Positions 8,184 to 17,164 are shown, counted from the stretch's first letter. The stretch is DNA of 64,000 nucleotides from Ruegeria atlantica (GCF_013032505.1 NZ_WQCG01000001.1:1240001-1304000); one strand, 5' to 3'. Numbers and translations are program-made. Notes: a model not told the origin generated them from the sequence alone.

Positions 8184-9208
8184 ACCGTCTCAGTCACTTT
8201 CTTAAGGTGTCGCGGCGCGTCCGGATCGATGCCGCGTGCGCTGGCGACGGCTTCTACCATGCTGTAAAAAGACGTAATCGCCGTTATCGGATCGGTTATC
8301 CAGTGATCTGTGCGAACCACAGGCAGTGCTTGCGCTCGCTTCACCTTGTCGCTCGTGGCAAAGACCGCAGCACCTTTCGCGGCCAACGCATCCGCCGCGC
8401 CGGCAGTCGCCTGTTCGGCTGCATCATTGGCTGCGAAGCAAATCACGGGAAATCCTTCTTCAACAATCGATACCGGCCCATGCAGAACTTCGGCGGCCGA
8501 ATAGCTTTCGGCGTGGATCTGGCAGGTTTCCTTGATCTTCAACGCAGCTTCGTCAGAGATGGCATAAGAAGGCCCCCGGCCAAGTGTGAACAACGAACGC
8601 CCGGTGATTGTTTCGGCTGCCGTCGACCAATCGCATTGCGCCGCCCGTGCCAGATATTCAGGCAATGATCGGATCGCACCGATCAATTCAGCATCCCCTT
8701 TGACCTCGGCCAGCAGCCAAAGGCCGGACACCAGTGAGGTCACAAACGTTTTGGTCGCCGCGACGCTCAATTCCGGGCCCGCATGAAGCGGAAGAACAGC
8801 ATCCGCGACGTCAGCCAACCGGGATTCAGAGTTGTTGGTTACCGCAATTGTCGTTGCGCCCGAGTTCCTCAGGGAGCCGGTCAAACCCACGATATCCGGG
8901 CTTTGGCCGGATTGCGAAATGGACAGACAGACTGATCCTTTGGCCCTGAGGTCCACGCCATAGATCGAACTGACGGACGGGCCGACCGACGCAACCGGCA
9001 ACCCCAAAAGCAACTCGCTGGCGTATTTCAAATAGCTGCAGGCATGATCGGATGATCCGCGCGCGACAGAGATCAAAAAGCGTGGATCCGAATCCCTGAC
9101 ACTTTGCGCAACCTCTCGGATATTGCCTGCCCCCGCGCTCAGCAATCTGTCGACGGCGTCCGGTATTTCCAGGATTTCCTGGCGCATTTTTGACGTTTGT
9201 TCAGACAT
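8180..9208 (-). CDS. SIS-domain glucosamine-6-phosphate deaminase, NagB-II/AgaS type
   Basis: 342 residues with two SIS domains and no glutaminase domain. Motifs: SVARGSSDHA and SISQSGQSPD in the first half; GRGPSYAISDEAALKIKE and SAAEVLHGP in the second, as in the isomerase half of GlmS. Proteins of this size in nag operons act as glucosamine-6-phosphate deaminases (NagB-II), producing fructose-6-P and ammonia. No classical NagB is seen nearby, so this is the best candidate for that step. It overlaps nagA by four bases and follows the regulator gene by 19 bases. An aldose-ketose isomerase on a different amino sugar is the main alternative. Confidence 0.87.
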   Translation of the reverse strand: MSEQTSKMRQEILEIPDAVDRLLSAGAGNIREVAQSVRDSDPRFLISVARGSSDHACSYLKYASELLLGLPVASVGPSVSSIYGVDLRAKGSVCLSISQSGQSPDIVGLTGSLRNSGATTIAVTNNSESRLADVADAVLPLHAGPELSVAATKTFVTSLVSGLWLLAEVKGDAELIGAIRSLPEYLARAAQCDWSTAAETITGRSLFTLGRGPSYAISDEAALKIKETCQIHAESYSAAEVLHGPVSIVEEGFPVICFAANDAAEQATAGAADALAAKGAAVFATSDKVKRAQALPVVRTDHWITDPITAITSFYSMVEAVASARGIDPDAPRHLKKVTETV

Positions 9209-9227
9209 TTGATCCCGGTCCTTCCGG

Positions 9228-9977
9228 TTAAAGGCGTAATTCAGCGACGAAGTCGTAGGCGTCGCCGCGATAGAGCGATCGCGTCATTTCCGCGACCCGC
9301 CCGTTTTTGAGGAATGAGATACGCTCGATGTTCAAACCTGCAGCGCCTTCGGGCACCTCCAGCAGTTCTGCCTCGCGCGCGGCAAGGTTGAGGGCCGAGA
9401 TCTTTTGCACCGCGCGTACCGGGCGGTGCCCCAGAACATCAAGCACTTCATAAAGTGATGTGGTGACTTCGATTGGGTTTGGCAGAATATCAAGCGGCAG
9501 CGCAGCACGTTCCAGCGCCAGCGGACGCCCGTCCGCCTCGCGCAGGCGGTAAATGCGGGATATCTGCTCACCCTCTGACAGATTCAGTGCAGTGACCTCT
9601 TCCGGGGTTGGCGCAAATACTCCGCGCTCCAACCACTTTGAGGTCGTCTCCATGCCCCGGCTCGACATATCTTCGGTGAACGAAGTCAGGTGCTTCAGCG
9701 ATTGTTCGACCCGTGGAACACGTTCGCGGATGAATGACCCTGATCCCTGTCGTTGCTCGATTATGCCTTCCTGAACCAATTCTTGAATCGCCTTGCGCAC
9801 AGTCACGCGCGATAACTCTGTTATTTCAACAAGTTCACGCTCAGATGGCAGCGAGGAATTCGGCGCAAGCACGCCCGTATCGATCCCCTCTTGCAGCCTG
9901 CGGCGTAATTGAACGTAGCGCGGACCGCTTTCCGGGGTCAGCCAAAGATCAGCGCGTAGGAATTCAGCAATGCTCAT
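9228..9977 (-). CDS. nagR: GntR-family regulator with UTRA domain (NagR/DasR-like)
   Basis: 249 residues. An N-terminal winged helix-turn-helix (about residues 20-85; LPSERELVEITELSRVTVRK is the recognition region) is followed by a UTRA effector domain of the HutC/NagR type. NagR/DasR proteins bind GlcN-6-P or GlcNAc-6-P and repress amino-sugar genes. The position within the operon, overlapping the kinase gene by 14 bases, supports autoregulation together with nagA and the deaminase. Likely operators are the paired CAATACC repeats in 10840-11008. The functional name is an inference from context. Confidence 0.85.
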   Translation of the reverse strand: MSIAEFLRADLWLTPESGPRYVQLRRRLQEGIDTGVLAPNSSLPSERELVEITELSRVTVRKAIQELVQEGIIEQRQGSGSFIRERVPRVEQSLKHLTSFTEDMSSRGMETTSKWLERGVFAPTPEEVTALNLSEGEQISRIYRLREADGRPLALERAALPLDILPNPIEVTTSLYEVLDVLGHRPVRAVQKISALNLAAREAELLEVPEGAAGLNIERISFLKNGRVAEMTRSLYRGDAYDFVAELRL

Positions 9978-10839
9978 GCGGGACCTCCTTCGCCAGAGCC
10001 AGCGCCCCGGTCAACGGCTCGCCCGATGGGCGGCGTATTTCTGATTGCATGTCAGCAGACAAATAATCCGCATAGTACGGAGAAATTCCGCCGGTCAGGC
10101 AAATCACCACTCCAGGAACCCAACCGAGCCGCTCCGCCATTTCGGAAACGTAAGTGGCCCCTGCCTGCATGATTTGTTTGGCGACCACGTCCCCCGTCTT
10201 TGCGGCGGACGTCACCGCAGGGGCGAGCGCACCAAACTCAGTCGGCGTCGCATGGCCTGCAAACTCGACTATCCCGGCAGCGCCGCCAAGTTCATTCATT
10301 AAATGCCGCGTCAGATCGCTTACGGTCTGAATTCCGTCTTCTGAGTTCAAGGCCTCTGCCAACGCACGACGGCCGACCCATTGCGCGGACGCCTCATCCC
10401 CCAAAATCGGCCCCCACCCACCGGCAAATTGCATCACCCGGCCCTTCTGAGAAGCGAAGAAGGATCCTGTACCACAATGCGCGACCAACCCATCCTGAGA
10501 ACCAAGCGCGCCACGCAGCGCCGCAGGACGATCATCTGAAACGCGGGCACACGTTAGTCCCAGAGCACTTTGCACGCGGCGAGCGATACGATCATCTGTA
10601 ACTCCGGCCAATCCGACATAAGCCGGCAATCGAGCCAGGTCCTGAACATTTACAGCCAGCATTTGCGCCAACCGCACTAACCCCGATTTCATCTGCAAGA
10701 CGGACGCTTCGAAATCTGTCGAGACATTGGCTGCGCCGGTTTCAACGGAGTGAACAATACCAGCCGCTTCACAAGCAACCCGGCATCGGGTTCCACCACC
10801 ATCTATGGCCAGCACAGCATTGCTTAGAGACTCAGTCAT
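9964..10839 (-). CDS. BadF/BadG-type amino-sugar kinase (MurK/NagK-like)
   Basis: 291 residues of the ASKHA BadF/BadG/BcrA/BcrD ATPase family: phosphate-1 motif IDGGGTRCR near the N-terminus, AHCGTGSFF (phosphate-2) and CLTGGISPYY (adenosine motif). Members of this family phosphorylate GlcNAc, MurNAc or glucosamine (human NAGK, clostridial MurK). With murQ, nagA and a deaminase beside it, a role making GlcNAc-6-P and/or MurNAc-6-P after ABC uptake is likely. The start at 10839 is preferred over an upstream in-frame start because the extra 71 residues lack similarity and would overlap murQ. First gene of the minus-strand operon. Confidence 0.85.
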   Translation of the reverse strand: MTESLSNAVLAIDGGGTRCRVACEAAGIVHSVETGAANVSTDFEASVLQMKSGLVRLAQMLAVNVQDLARLPAYVGLAGVTDDRIARRVQSALGLTCARVSDDRPAALRGALGSQDGLVAHCGTGSFFASQKGRVMQFAGGWGPILGDEASAQWVGRRALAEALNSEDGIQTVSDLTRHLMNELGGAAGIVEFAGHATPTEFGALAPAVTSAAKTGDVVAKQIMQAGATYVSEMAERLGWVPGVVICLTGGISPYYADYLSADMQSEIRRPSGEPLTGALALAKEVPHEHC

Positions 10840-11008
10840 GACAATACCATTATAATACCTGTTTAAGTTAAGGAAGGTCAAAATAGACCAATTTCCCAGT
10901 ATTTTTTCCAAAAAACAGGGAAAAGCGTTGATTTCTGTTGGAGAAATAAAATTATGGACAAGTGGTATTGAATAGGTATTGTATTGATAACCGCAAAGGG
11001 GGATTCTC
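10840..11008. promoter_or_regulatory. Divergent promoter region with paired direct-repeat operators
   Basis: AT-rich gap between the kinase and murQ. CAATACC-5-AATACC stands at 10842-10859, and the same motif on the other strand (CAATACC-5-AATACC, read leftward) at 10964-10981. Both keep a five-base spacer and they face each other across 104 bases, one near each start codon. A further GGTC-6-GACC inverted repeat lies near 10896. These are candidate binding sites for the GntR/UTRA regulator encoded two genes away; this is inferred. Confidence 0.6.
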
Positions 11009-11896
11009 TTGACGCTGCCGTCGACCGAACAACTGCATCCAGACGCCACCAAACTGGACCCACAGGACCTAGTCGCTTCTGCTCGGGCACTGGTCGAGGG
11101 TCAGATTGCGGCCGCAACATCAGCGCGGAACGCATTGGATGCAATCGCGCGCGGCGGTAACGCTATGGCGCAATCCATCCGCGCAGGCGGCATTTTACAC
11201 TATGTGGCCGCTGGCTCATCCGGGTTGATGGCTGCCGCCGACGCACAAGAGCTGGGCGGCACCTTTTCAATCCCCTCGGAGCAGCTTCGCATACATATGG
11301 CCGGCGGCCTGCCGACCGATGTTGAAATGCCGGGCGGCGCAGAAGACGAAGCCGAAGGGCTTGAGGATGCGCTCGCGGCACTAAAGCCGGCAGACACAAT
11401 CATCGCGGTATCCGCAAGCGGATCGACACCATACACTTTGACCGCCAGCGCAATCGCGCGGGCACATGGCGCAACTGTTATCGGCATTGCCAACAACGCC
11501 GGCAGCCCTTTGCTGGAAACGGCTGATATCCCGATTCTTTTGGCGACGCCGCCGGAGTTGATCTCGGGTTCGACGCGAATGGGTGCCGGAACAGCTCAAA
11601 AAATCGCTCTGAACATGCTGTCGTCTATTATGGCGCTGCAACTTGGCCATGTTCACGGCGGCATGATGGTCAACCTGCGCGCCGACAACGACAAATTGCG
11701 CGCGCGGGCTGCGGGTATCGTCGCACGGATCGCCAATGTTGATACGGAAAAAGCAAAACACGCGCTGGACGCCGCGAACGGAGACGTGAAGCCGGCGGTG
11801 CTGATCGCCGCACGTGGCATATCACACAAGGATGCCTCAGCCGTTCTCAACGCAAGCAACGGGGTTCTGAAGTCCGCGCTGGAACAAGATAAATGA
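11009..11896 (+). CDS. murQ: N-acetylmuramic acid 6-phosphate etherase
   Basis: 295 residues. MurQ cleaves the lactyl ether of MurNAc-6-P to give GlcNAc-6-P and D-lactate. The SIS domain motif (AVSASGSTPYTL), the N-terminal AAGSSGLMAAADAQE (family GTGTSGRL.. region) and the signature SGSTRMGAGTAQKIALNMLS identify it. A small C-terminal helical region (residues ~240-295) contains the usual UBA-like repeat. The start is TTG at 11009 with AAAGGGGG just upstream; the next ATG is much further in and would remove conserved sequence. It opens the plus-strand operon with an ABC transporter, implying import of MurNAc or a muropeptide-derived sugar. Confidence 0.9.
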   Translation: MTLPSTEQLHPDATKLDPQDLVASARALVEGQIAAATSARNALDAIARGGNAMAQSIRAGGILHYVAAGSSGLMAAADAQELGGTFSIPSEQLRIHMAGGLPTDVEMPGGAEDEAEGLEDALAALKPADTIIAVSASGSTPYTLTASAIARAHGATVIGIANNAGSPLLETADIPILLATPPELISGSTRMGAGTAQKIALNMLSSIMALQLGHVHGGMMVNLRADNDKLRARAAGIVARIANVDTEKAKHALDAANGDVKPAVLIAARGISHKDASAVLNASNGVLKSALEQDK

Positions 11897-11921
11897 CTGC
11901 TAACCAACTGGGAGAACAAGA

Positions 11922-13175
11922 ATGAAACGCAACAGCCTGAAACTGGCCTTACTGGGCACGACCCTGATGGCATCAAGTGCCTATGCCGAGGACGTAACAC
12001 TGATCATCGAAAGCTGGCGCAACGACGACCTGACGCTTTGGCAGGAACAGATCATCCCGGCGTTCGAAGCCAACCACCCTGGGATCAAATTGCAGTTCAC
12101 CCCATCAGCTCCGGCGGAATACAACGCTGTGCTGAACTCGAAACTGGATGCGGGTTCGGCCGGTGATCTCATCACATGCCGTCCGTTCGATGCGTCGCTG
12201 GCACTGTATGAGGCCGGGCACCTGACCGATCTGTCCTCGGTCGACGCGATGAGCAACTTCTCGGACGTGGCAAAATCGGCATGGCAGACGGATGACGGCT
12301 CGGCCAGTTTCTGCGTTCCGATGGCATCGGTGATCCACGGCTTCATCTACAACAAAGATGCGTTTGCCGAGCTTGGCATCGACGTGCCGACCACCGAAGA
12401 CGAGTTCTTTGCTGCCCTCGACAAGATTAAAGAAGACGGCACATACATCCCAATGGCGATGGGCACCAACGATCAGTGGGAAGCTGCCACAATGGGCTAT
12501 AACAACATCGGCCCGAACTACTGGAAAGGTGAAGAAGGTCGTCAGGCCCTGATCGCAGGCGAACAGAAACTAACGGACGAAGCCTGGACCGCGCCCTATG
12601 CAGCGTTGGCACGTTGGGGACAGTATCTTGGTGACGGGTACGAGGCGCAGACCTATCCTGACAGCCAGAACATCTTCACTCTGGGCCGGGCCGCTATCTA
12701 CCCCGCCGGATCGTGGGAAATCGCTGGCTTCAACACACAAGCCGACTTTGAGATGGGCGCATTCAAGCCGCCAGTCCAAAACGCAGGCGACACCTGCTAT
12801 ATCTCTGACCACACAGATATCGGCATCGGCATGAACGCCGCCACCGAACATCCCGAAGCGGCCGAAACATTCCTAGCGTGGGTCGCAAGCCCCGAGTTTG
12901 CCGAAATCTTTGGCAACGCCGTCCCGGGCTTCTTCCCGCTGTCCAACACGCCAGTCGAACTGCAGGACCCGCTGGCCAAGGAATTCGTCGGTTGGCGTGA
13001 TGAGTGTGAATCGACCATCCGTTCGACATATCAGATCCTGTCGCGCGGCACGCCGAACCTAGAGAACGAGACCTGGGGCGCGTCGGTTGCTGCAATCAAA
13101 GGCGCAAACAGCCCTGAGGAATTGGGCGCAGACCTGCAAAAAGGCCTGTCCTCCTGGTACGCTCCGCACCAGTAA
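11922..13175 (+). CDS. ABC transporter sugar-binding protein (CUT1)
   Basis: 417 residues. A cleavable signal peptide (about 22 residues ending SAYA) is followed by a bacterial extracellular solute-binding protein type 1 fold, with the usual start IIESWRNDDLTLWQEQIIPAFEANHPGI (in two parts) and the mid-protein FTLGRAAIYPAGSWE segment. These periplasmic proteins bind mono- or oligosaccharides and deliver them to the two permeases encoded next. GGGAGAA precedes the ATG. A gap of 72 bases separates it from the first permease. Context suggests GlcNAc, MurNAc or chitobiose-like ligands; specificity is not readable from the sequence. Confidence 0.92.
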   Translation: MKRNSLKLALLGTTLMASSAYAEDVTLIIESWRNDDLTLWQEQIIPAFEANHPGIKLQFTPSAPAEYNAVLNSKLDAGSAGDLITCRPFDASLALYEAGHLTDLSSVDAMSNFSDVAKSAWQTDDGSASFCVPMASVIHGFIYNKDAFAELGIDVPTTEDEFFAALDKIKEDGTYIPMAMGTNDQWEAATMGYNNIGPNYWKGEEGRQALIAGEQKLTDEAWTAPYAALARWGQYLGDGYEAQTYPDSQNIFTLGRAAIYPAGSWEIAGFNTQADFEMGAFKPPVQNAGDTCYISDHTDIGIGMNAATEHPEAAETFLAWVASPEFAEIFGNAVPGFFPLSNTPVELQDPLAKEFVGWRDECESTIRSTYQILSRGTPNLENETWGASVAAIKGANSPEELGADLQKGLSSWYAPHQ

Positions 13176-13247
13176 GCGCTGATCTGACACATACCCGGGC
13201 GGCGGTGATCGCCCGGGTATCCCCGACACCCCATTGAAAGCAGTCCC

Positions 13248-14162
13248 ATGAACCGCCCCCGCTTCCGCTGGCATATCCTTGTGTTTCTTGCACCGGCCGT
13301 TCTTGTCTACACCGCGGTCATGATCTTCCCGCTGTTCAACACACTGCGACTGGCGCTTTACTCCGAAGTCGATCAGAGCCGCGTCTTCGTTGGATTGCAG
13401 AACTTTCAAACCCTGTTCTTTGATCCGATCTGGTCGGAACAGTTTTGGAATGCGTTAGGCAACAACTTCTGGTTCTTCCTGATCCACATGCTGGTTCAAA
13501 ACCCAATTGGGATTGCTCTGGCTGCCCTGCTCAGCCACCCGCGCCTGCGGTTTGCCGCGCTGTACCGGTCGGCAATCTTCATTCCCACGATCCTGAGCTT
13601 TGTGATTGTTGGGTTTGCCTGGAAACTGATCCTCTCGCCGATCTGGGGCATTGCGCCGTCAATGCTGGATGCTGTCGGGCTCAAATCGCTGTTTGCGCCC
13701 TGGCTGGGGAAAGAAGAATACGCGCTGACAACGCTTGCGCTTATCTCGGTCTGGCAGTTCGTCGGCATCCCGATGATGCTGATCTATGCTGCATTACTGA
13801 CCATCCCGGAAGAAATCCTTGAGGCGGGGGAGATTGATGGGATCACCGGAACTTCGGCCTTCTGGAAGATCAAGCTACCGCTGATTCTGCCCTCAATCGG
13901 CATCATTTCGATTCTGACATTCGTGGGCAATTTCAACGCATTCGACCTGATCTATGCGTCACAAGGCGCGCTGGCGGGGCCTGATTTCTCGACCGATATC
14001 CTTGGTACGTTTATGTACCGCACGTTCTTCGGCTTCCAGTTGCAACTGGGTGACCCGCATATGGGTTCGGCAATCGCCGGGGCGATGTTTGCCATCATCC
14101 TTGTGGGCGTTTGCATTTATCTTTTCGGCATCCAGACCCGGATGCGCCGGTATCAACTCTGA
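13248..14162 (+). CDS. ABC transporter permease (CUT1, MalF/UgpA type)
   Basis: 304 residues with six predicted membrane segments. The cytoplasmic EAA loop (EAGEIDGITGTSAFWKIKLP) is the contact site for the ATPase. It forms the inner-membrane channel together with the next permease. Located 10 bases before the second permease; the order binding protein, permease, permease, (oxidoreductase), ATPase is a common CUT1 layout in Rhodobacteraceae. Substrate inferred as an amino sugar from murQ upstream. Confidence 0.93.
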   Translation: MNRPRFRWHILVFLAPAVLVYTAVMIFPLFNTLRLALYSEVDQSRVFVGLQNFQTLFFDPIWSEQFWNALGNNFWFFLIHMLVQNPIGIALAALLSHPRLRFAALYRSAIFIPTILSFVIVGFAWKLILSPIWGIAPSMLDAVGLKSLFAPWLGKEEYALTTLALISVWQFVGIPMMLIYAALLTIPEEILEAGEIDGITGTSAFWKIKLPLILPSIGIISILTFVGNFNAFDLIYASQGALAGPDFSTDILGTFMYRTFFGFQLQLGDPHMGSAIAGAMFAIILVGVCIYLFGIQTRMRRYQL

Positions 14163-14172
14163 GGGCATCACG

Positions 14173-15012
14173 ATGAACAAAGCACGTCATAACCCCCTCA
14201 ACATGGTCGCGATGCACGGCGCGCTGATCCTGTACACTCTGATCGCCCTGTTTCCGGTCTTTGTGATCCTGATCAACAGCTTCAAATCCCGTCGGGCGAT
14301 CTTTCGCGAGCCATTGGCCCTGCCCAACGCAGATAGCTTTTCGATGATAGGCTATGAGACGGTGATGAAGCAGGGGGATTTCTTCCTCTATTTCCAGAAC
14401 TCGATGATCGTCACCGTCGCGTCGCTGTTTTTTGTTCTCTTGTTCGGCGCGATGGCTGCTTATGCGCTGTCGGAATACCAGTTCAAAGGCAACCTGATCA
14501 TGGGCCTGTATCTGGCACTTGGGATCATGATCCCAATCCGTATCGGCACCGTGGCGATTCTTGAGATGATGGTGGCGACCGGGTTGGTGAACACACTTTG
14601 GGCGCTGATCCTGGTTTATACCGCGCAGGGGTTACCATTGGCCGTCTTCATTCTGTCCGAATTCATGAGACAGGTCAGTGATGACCTTAAGAACGCCGGG
14701 CGCATCGATGGGCTATCCGAATACACGATCTTTTTCCGTCTGGTTCTTCCTCTTGTCCGTCCCGCCATGGCAACGGTCGCGGTATTCAACATGATCCCGA
14801 TCTGGAACGATCTGTGGTTCCCACTAATCCTCGCGCCAGCGGAAGAGACCAAGACATTAACGCTGGGCAGCCAAGTGTTCATCGGACAGTTCGTGACGGA
14901 TTGGAACGCAGTCCTTTCGGCCCTGTCGATGGCGATCCTGCCGGTGCTGATCCTGTACGTCATCTTTTCGCGCCAGCTGATCCGCGGCATCACCTCCGGA
15001 GCAGTCAAATGA
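14173..15012 (+). CDS. ABC transporter permease (CUT1, MalG/UgpE type)
   Basis: 279 residues, six membrane segments, EAA-loop sequence KNAGRIDGLSEYTIFFRLVLP. The ATG at 14173 was chosen: it lies 10 bases after the previous stop and is followed by a basic N-terminus and the first hydrophobic segment, whereas longer frames run back through the preceding gene. Its stop overlaps the start of the oxidoreductase gene (ATGA), indicating a coupled operon. Confidence 0.93.
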   Translation: MNKARHNPLNMVAMHGALILYTLIALFPVFVILINSFKSRRAIFREPLALPNADSFSMIGYETVMKQGDFFLYFQNSMIVTVASLFFVLLFGAMAAYALSEYQFKGNLIMGLYLALGIMIPIRIGTVAILEMMVATGLVNTLWALILVYTAQGLPLAVFILSEFMRQVSDDLKNAGRIDGLSEYTIFFRLVLPLVRPAMATVAVFNMIPIWNDLWFPLILAPAEETKTLTLGSQVFIGQFVTDWNAVLSALSMAILPVLILYVIFSRQLIRGITSGAVK

Positions 15013-16043
15013 CCCGCGTTCTGATTGCAGGCCTCGGCAACATGGGGCTCAGCCACGCGTTAGCCCATCACCACCACCCTGACGCGCAGATCGTTGGCTT
15101 GGTGAACCGGTCTGGTCGTGTGGATCATCCAGACCTTGCTGGCTATCCGGTATTTACCGATTTCGACACGGCGCTGGCCGAGACAAAACCCGATCTGGTC
15201 GTGGTCGCCACCTACTCGGATAGCCATGCCAATTTTGCCTGTGCGGCGATGGAGGCCGGCGCGCACGTATTCGTCGAAAAACCCCTTGCCACCAATGTCG
15301 CCGATGCCCGCCGTGTGGTCGAGACAGCAACGCGGCTGAAACGGAAACTGGTGGTTGGGTATATCCTGCGCCATCACCCGTCGTGGGTGCGGTTGATCGA
15401 CGAGGCGCGCAATCTGGGTGGACCATACGTGTTCCGGCTGAACTTGAACCAGCAATCTTCGGGCACGGAATGGGAGACGCACAAGGCGTTGATGCAAACC
15501 ACCTCGCCCATCGTCGATTGCGGCGTGCACTACGTCGACGTGATGTGCCAGATCACCGATGCGCAGCCTGTCCGCGTGCATGGCATGGGTTTGCGCCTGT
15601 CAGATGAGATCGCAGAAGACATGTACAATTATGGACAGTTTCAGGTGGTGTTTGGCGACGGCTCGGTCGGCTGGTACGAGGCCGGATGGGGCCCGATGAT
15701 GTCGGAAACAGCGTTCTTCGTGAAAGATATCGTGTCGCCCAACGGGTCGGTCTCGATCACCGATGGCAACAAGGGTGCGTCTGCCGACATCGACGGCCAT
15801 ACCAAAGTCGGCGGCCTGCTGGTCCATACACCGCAAGGCGACCACACCATCGAGATGCCGGACGAACCCGGCCATCAAGAACTCTGCGATGCAGAACAGG
15901 CCTACATGCTGCGCGCCATCGCTGACGACATCGACCTGACCCGTCACATGAATGACGCCGTCCAATCGCTTGCCATTTGTCTGGCGGCGGATCAAAGCAT
16001 CCGAACCGGCCAGCCAGTTTCCCTTGAGGAGCCCGCACCATGA
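15009..16043 (+). CDS. Gfo/Idh/MocA family oxidoreductase
   Basis: 344 residues. N-terminal Rossmann fold with GLGNMG (residues 8-13) for NAD(P) and the family motif VFVEKPLATN (catalytic Lys of EKP), then the C-terminal alpha/beta substrate domain with HYVDVM. Members act on the hydroxyls of sugars and inositols. The start at 15009 follows from the four-base overlap with the permease gene; its stop overlaps the ATPase gene in the same way. Its place inside the transporter operon suggests it converts the imported sugar or a derivative, but no step in the MurNAc/GlcNAc route known to me requires it. Confidence 0.9.
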   Translation: MTRVLIAGLGNMGLSHALAHHHHPDAQIVGLVNRSGRVDHPDLAGYPVFTDFDTALAETKPDLVVVATYSDSHANFACAAMEAGAHVFVEKPLATNVADARRVVETATRLKRKLVVGYILRHHPSWVRLIDEARNLGGPYVFRLNLNQQSSGTEWETHKALMQTTSPIVDCGVHYVDVMCQITDAQPVRVHGMGLRLSDEIAEDMYNYGQFQVVFGDGSVGWYEAGWGPMMSETAFFVKDIVSPNGSVSITDGNKGASADIDGHTKVGGLLVHTPQGDHTIEMPDEPGHQELCDAEQAYMLRAIADDIDLTRHMNDAVQSLAICLAADQSIRTGQPVSLEEPAP

Positions 16044-17035
16044 CCGCCCTGACCCTGAAAAATGTCAACAAATCCTTTGGCAATGTACATGTCCTGAAAG
16101 ACATCACGCTTGAGGTTGAAGAAGGCGAATTCGTCGTCTTTGTCGGCCCCTCGGGTTGTGGCAAATCCACCTTGCTACGGGTGATCGCGGGGCTGGAGGA
16201 TGCGTCATCCGGCGATATCAACATTGGCGGCCAGCAGGTCAATCTGGTGCCGCCCTCTAAGCGCGGGATTGCGATGGTGTTCCAAAGCTATGCGCTCTAC
16301 CCCCATCTCAGCGTACGTGGAAACATGACACTTGCGTTGAAGCAGGAAAAGCAGCCCAAATCGGTGATCGAGGACCGCGTGGCCAAGGCCAGCCGCATGC
16401 TGAATCTTGAACCCTATCTGGACCGCTACCCGTCGGAATTGTCAGGCGGGCAGCGTCAACGGGTCGCCATTGGCCGGGCCATTGTGCGTGAGCCAAAACT
16501 GTTCCTGTTCGATGAACCCCTGTCCAATCTGGACGCCGCCCTACGCATGAACACGCGGATCGAGATCGCAAATCTACATCGGGCGCTGGACGCATCGATG
16601 ATCTACGTGACCCATGATCAGACCGAGGCGATGACGCTAGCCGACAAGATCGTCGTGCTGCGCGACGGGCGGGTCGAACAGATCGGCAGCCCGATGGAGT
16701 TGTACAACAACCCCGCCAATCAGTTCGTGGCCGGGTTCCTTGGTTCACCCTCGATGAACTTCCTGCCCGAAGGCTTGCTGCAAGACGGTGGCCAGAACAC
16801 GATTGGAATACGCCCCGAGGACCTGTTTCTGTCCGATGACGGCCCGCTTACCGCGCATGTCAGTCACGTTGAAAAACTGGGCGGTGACACCAACGTTATT
16901 GCCAAGGTTCAGGACCACGATGTTACGGCACGGCTGTTTGGACAGCATTCGATCTCAGAAGGTCAGGAACTGCGATTTGGATATGCGCCAGATCGGGCCT
17001 ATCGATTCGACACATCTGGTCAGCGCCTGCTCTGA
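16040..17035 (+). CDS. ABC transporter ATP-binding protein (UgpC/MalK type)
   Basis: 331 residues. Walker A GPSGCGKST (36-44), Q-loop FQSYALYPH, signature LSGGQRQRV (from 134), Walker B LFLFDEPLSNLDA and H-loop VTHDQTEA. A shortened TOBE domain follows (GIRPEDL onward). It energises the two upstream permeases. Last gene of the murQ operon; ATGA overlap with the oxidoreductase. The C-terminal regulatory part is slightly shorter than in E. coli MalK. Confidence 0.94.
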   Translation: MTALTLKNVNKSFGNVHVLKDITLEVEEGEFVVFVGPSGCGKSTLLRVIAGLEDASSGDINIGGQQVNLVPPSKRGIAMVFQSYALYPHLSVRGNMTLALKQEKQPKSVIEDRVAKASRMLNLEPYLDRYPSELSGGQRQRVAIGRAIVREPKLFLFDEPLSNLDAALRMNTRIEIANLHRALDASMIYVTHDQTEAMTLADKIVVLRDGRVEQIGSPMELYNNPANQFVAGFLGSPSMNFLPEGLLQDGGQNTIGIRPEDLFLSDDGPLTAHVSHVEKLGGDTNVIAKVQDHDVTARLFGQHSISEGQELRFGYAPDRAYRFDTSGQRLL

Positions 17036-17144
17036 GGATACCGCGTTTTAGGAAAACACCTGATTGAACCATTTGGCCGGTCACAAATTACGGTCGCTTC
17101 AATCTATTACACAGGAATTCAAGCGTTTAGGTTCCGGCAAACGC

Positions 17145-17164
17145 GGTACAGTATTTGCTGTACC
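17145..17164. repeat. Perfect palindrome GGTACAG-6-CTGTACC
   Basis: A 7-bp inverted repeat with six-base spacer in the 230-base gap between the sugar transporter ATPase and phoX. A second inverted repeat, ACCGCGTTT (17040-17048) with AAACGCGGT (17139-17147), overlaps its left arm and encloses about 90 bases. It has no T-run, so it looks more like an operator than a terminator. Confidence 0.4.
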
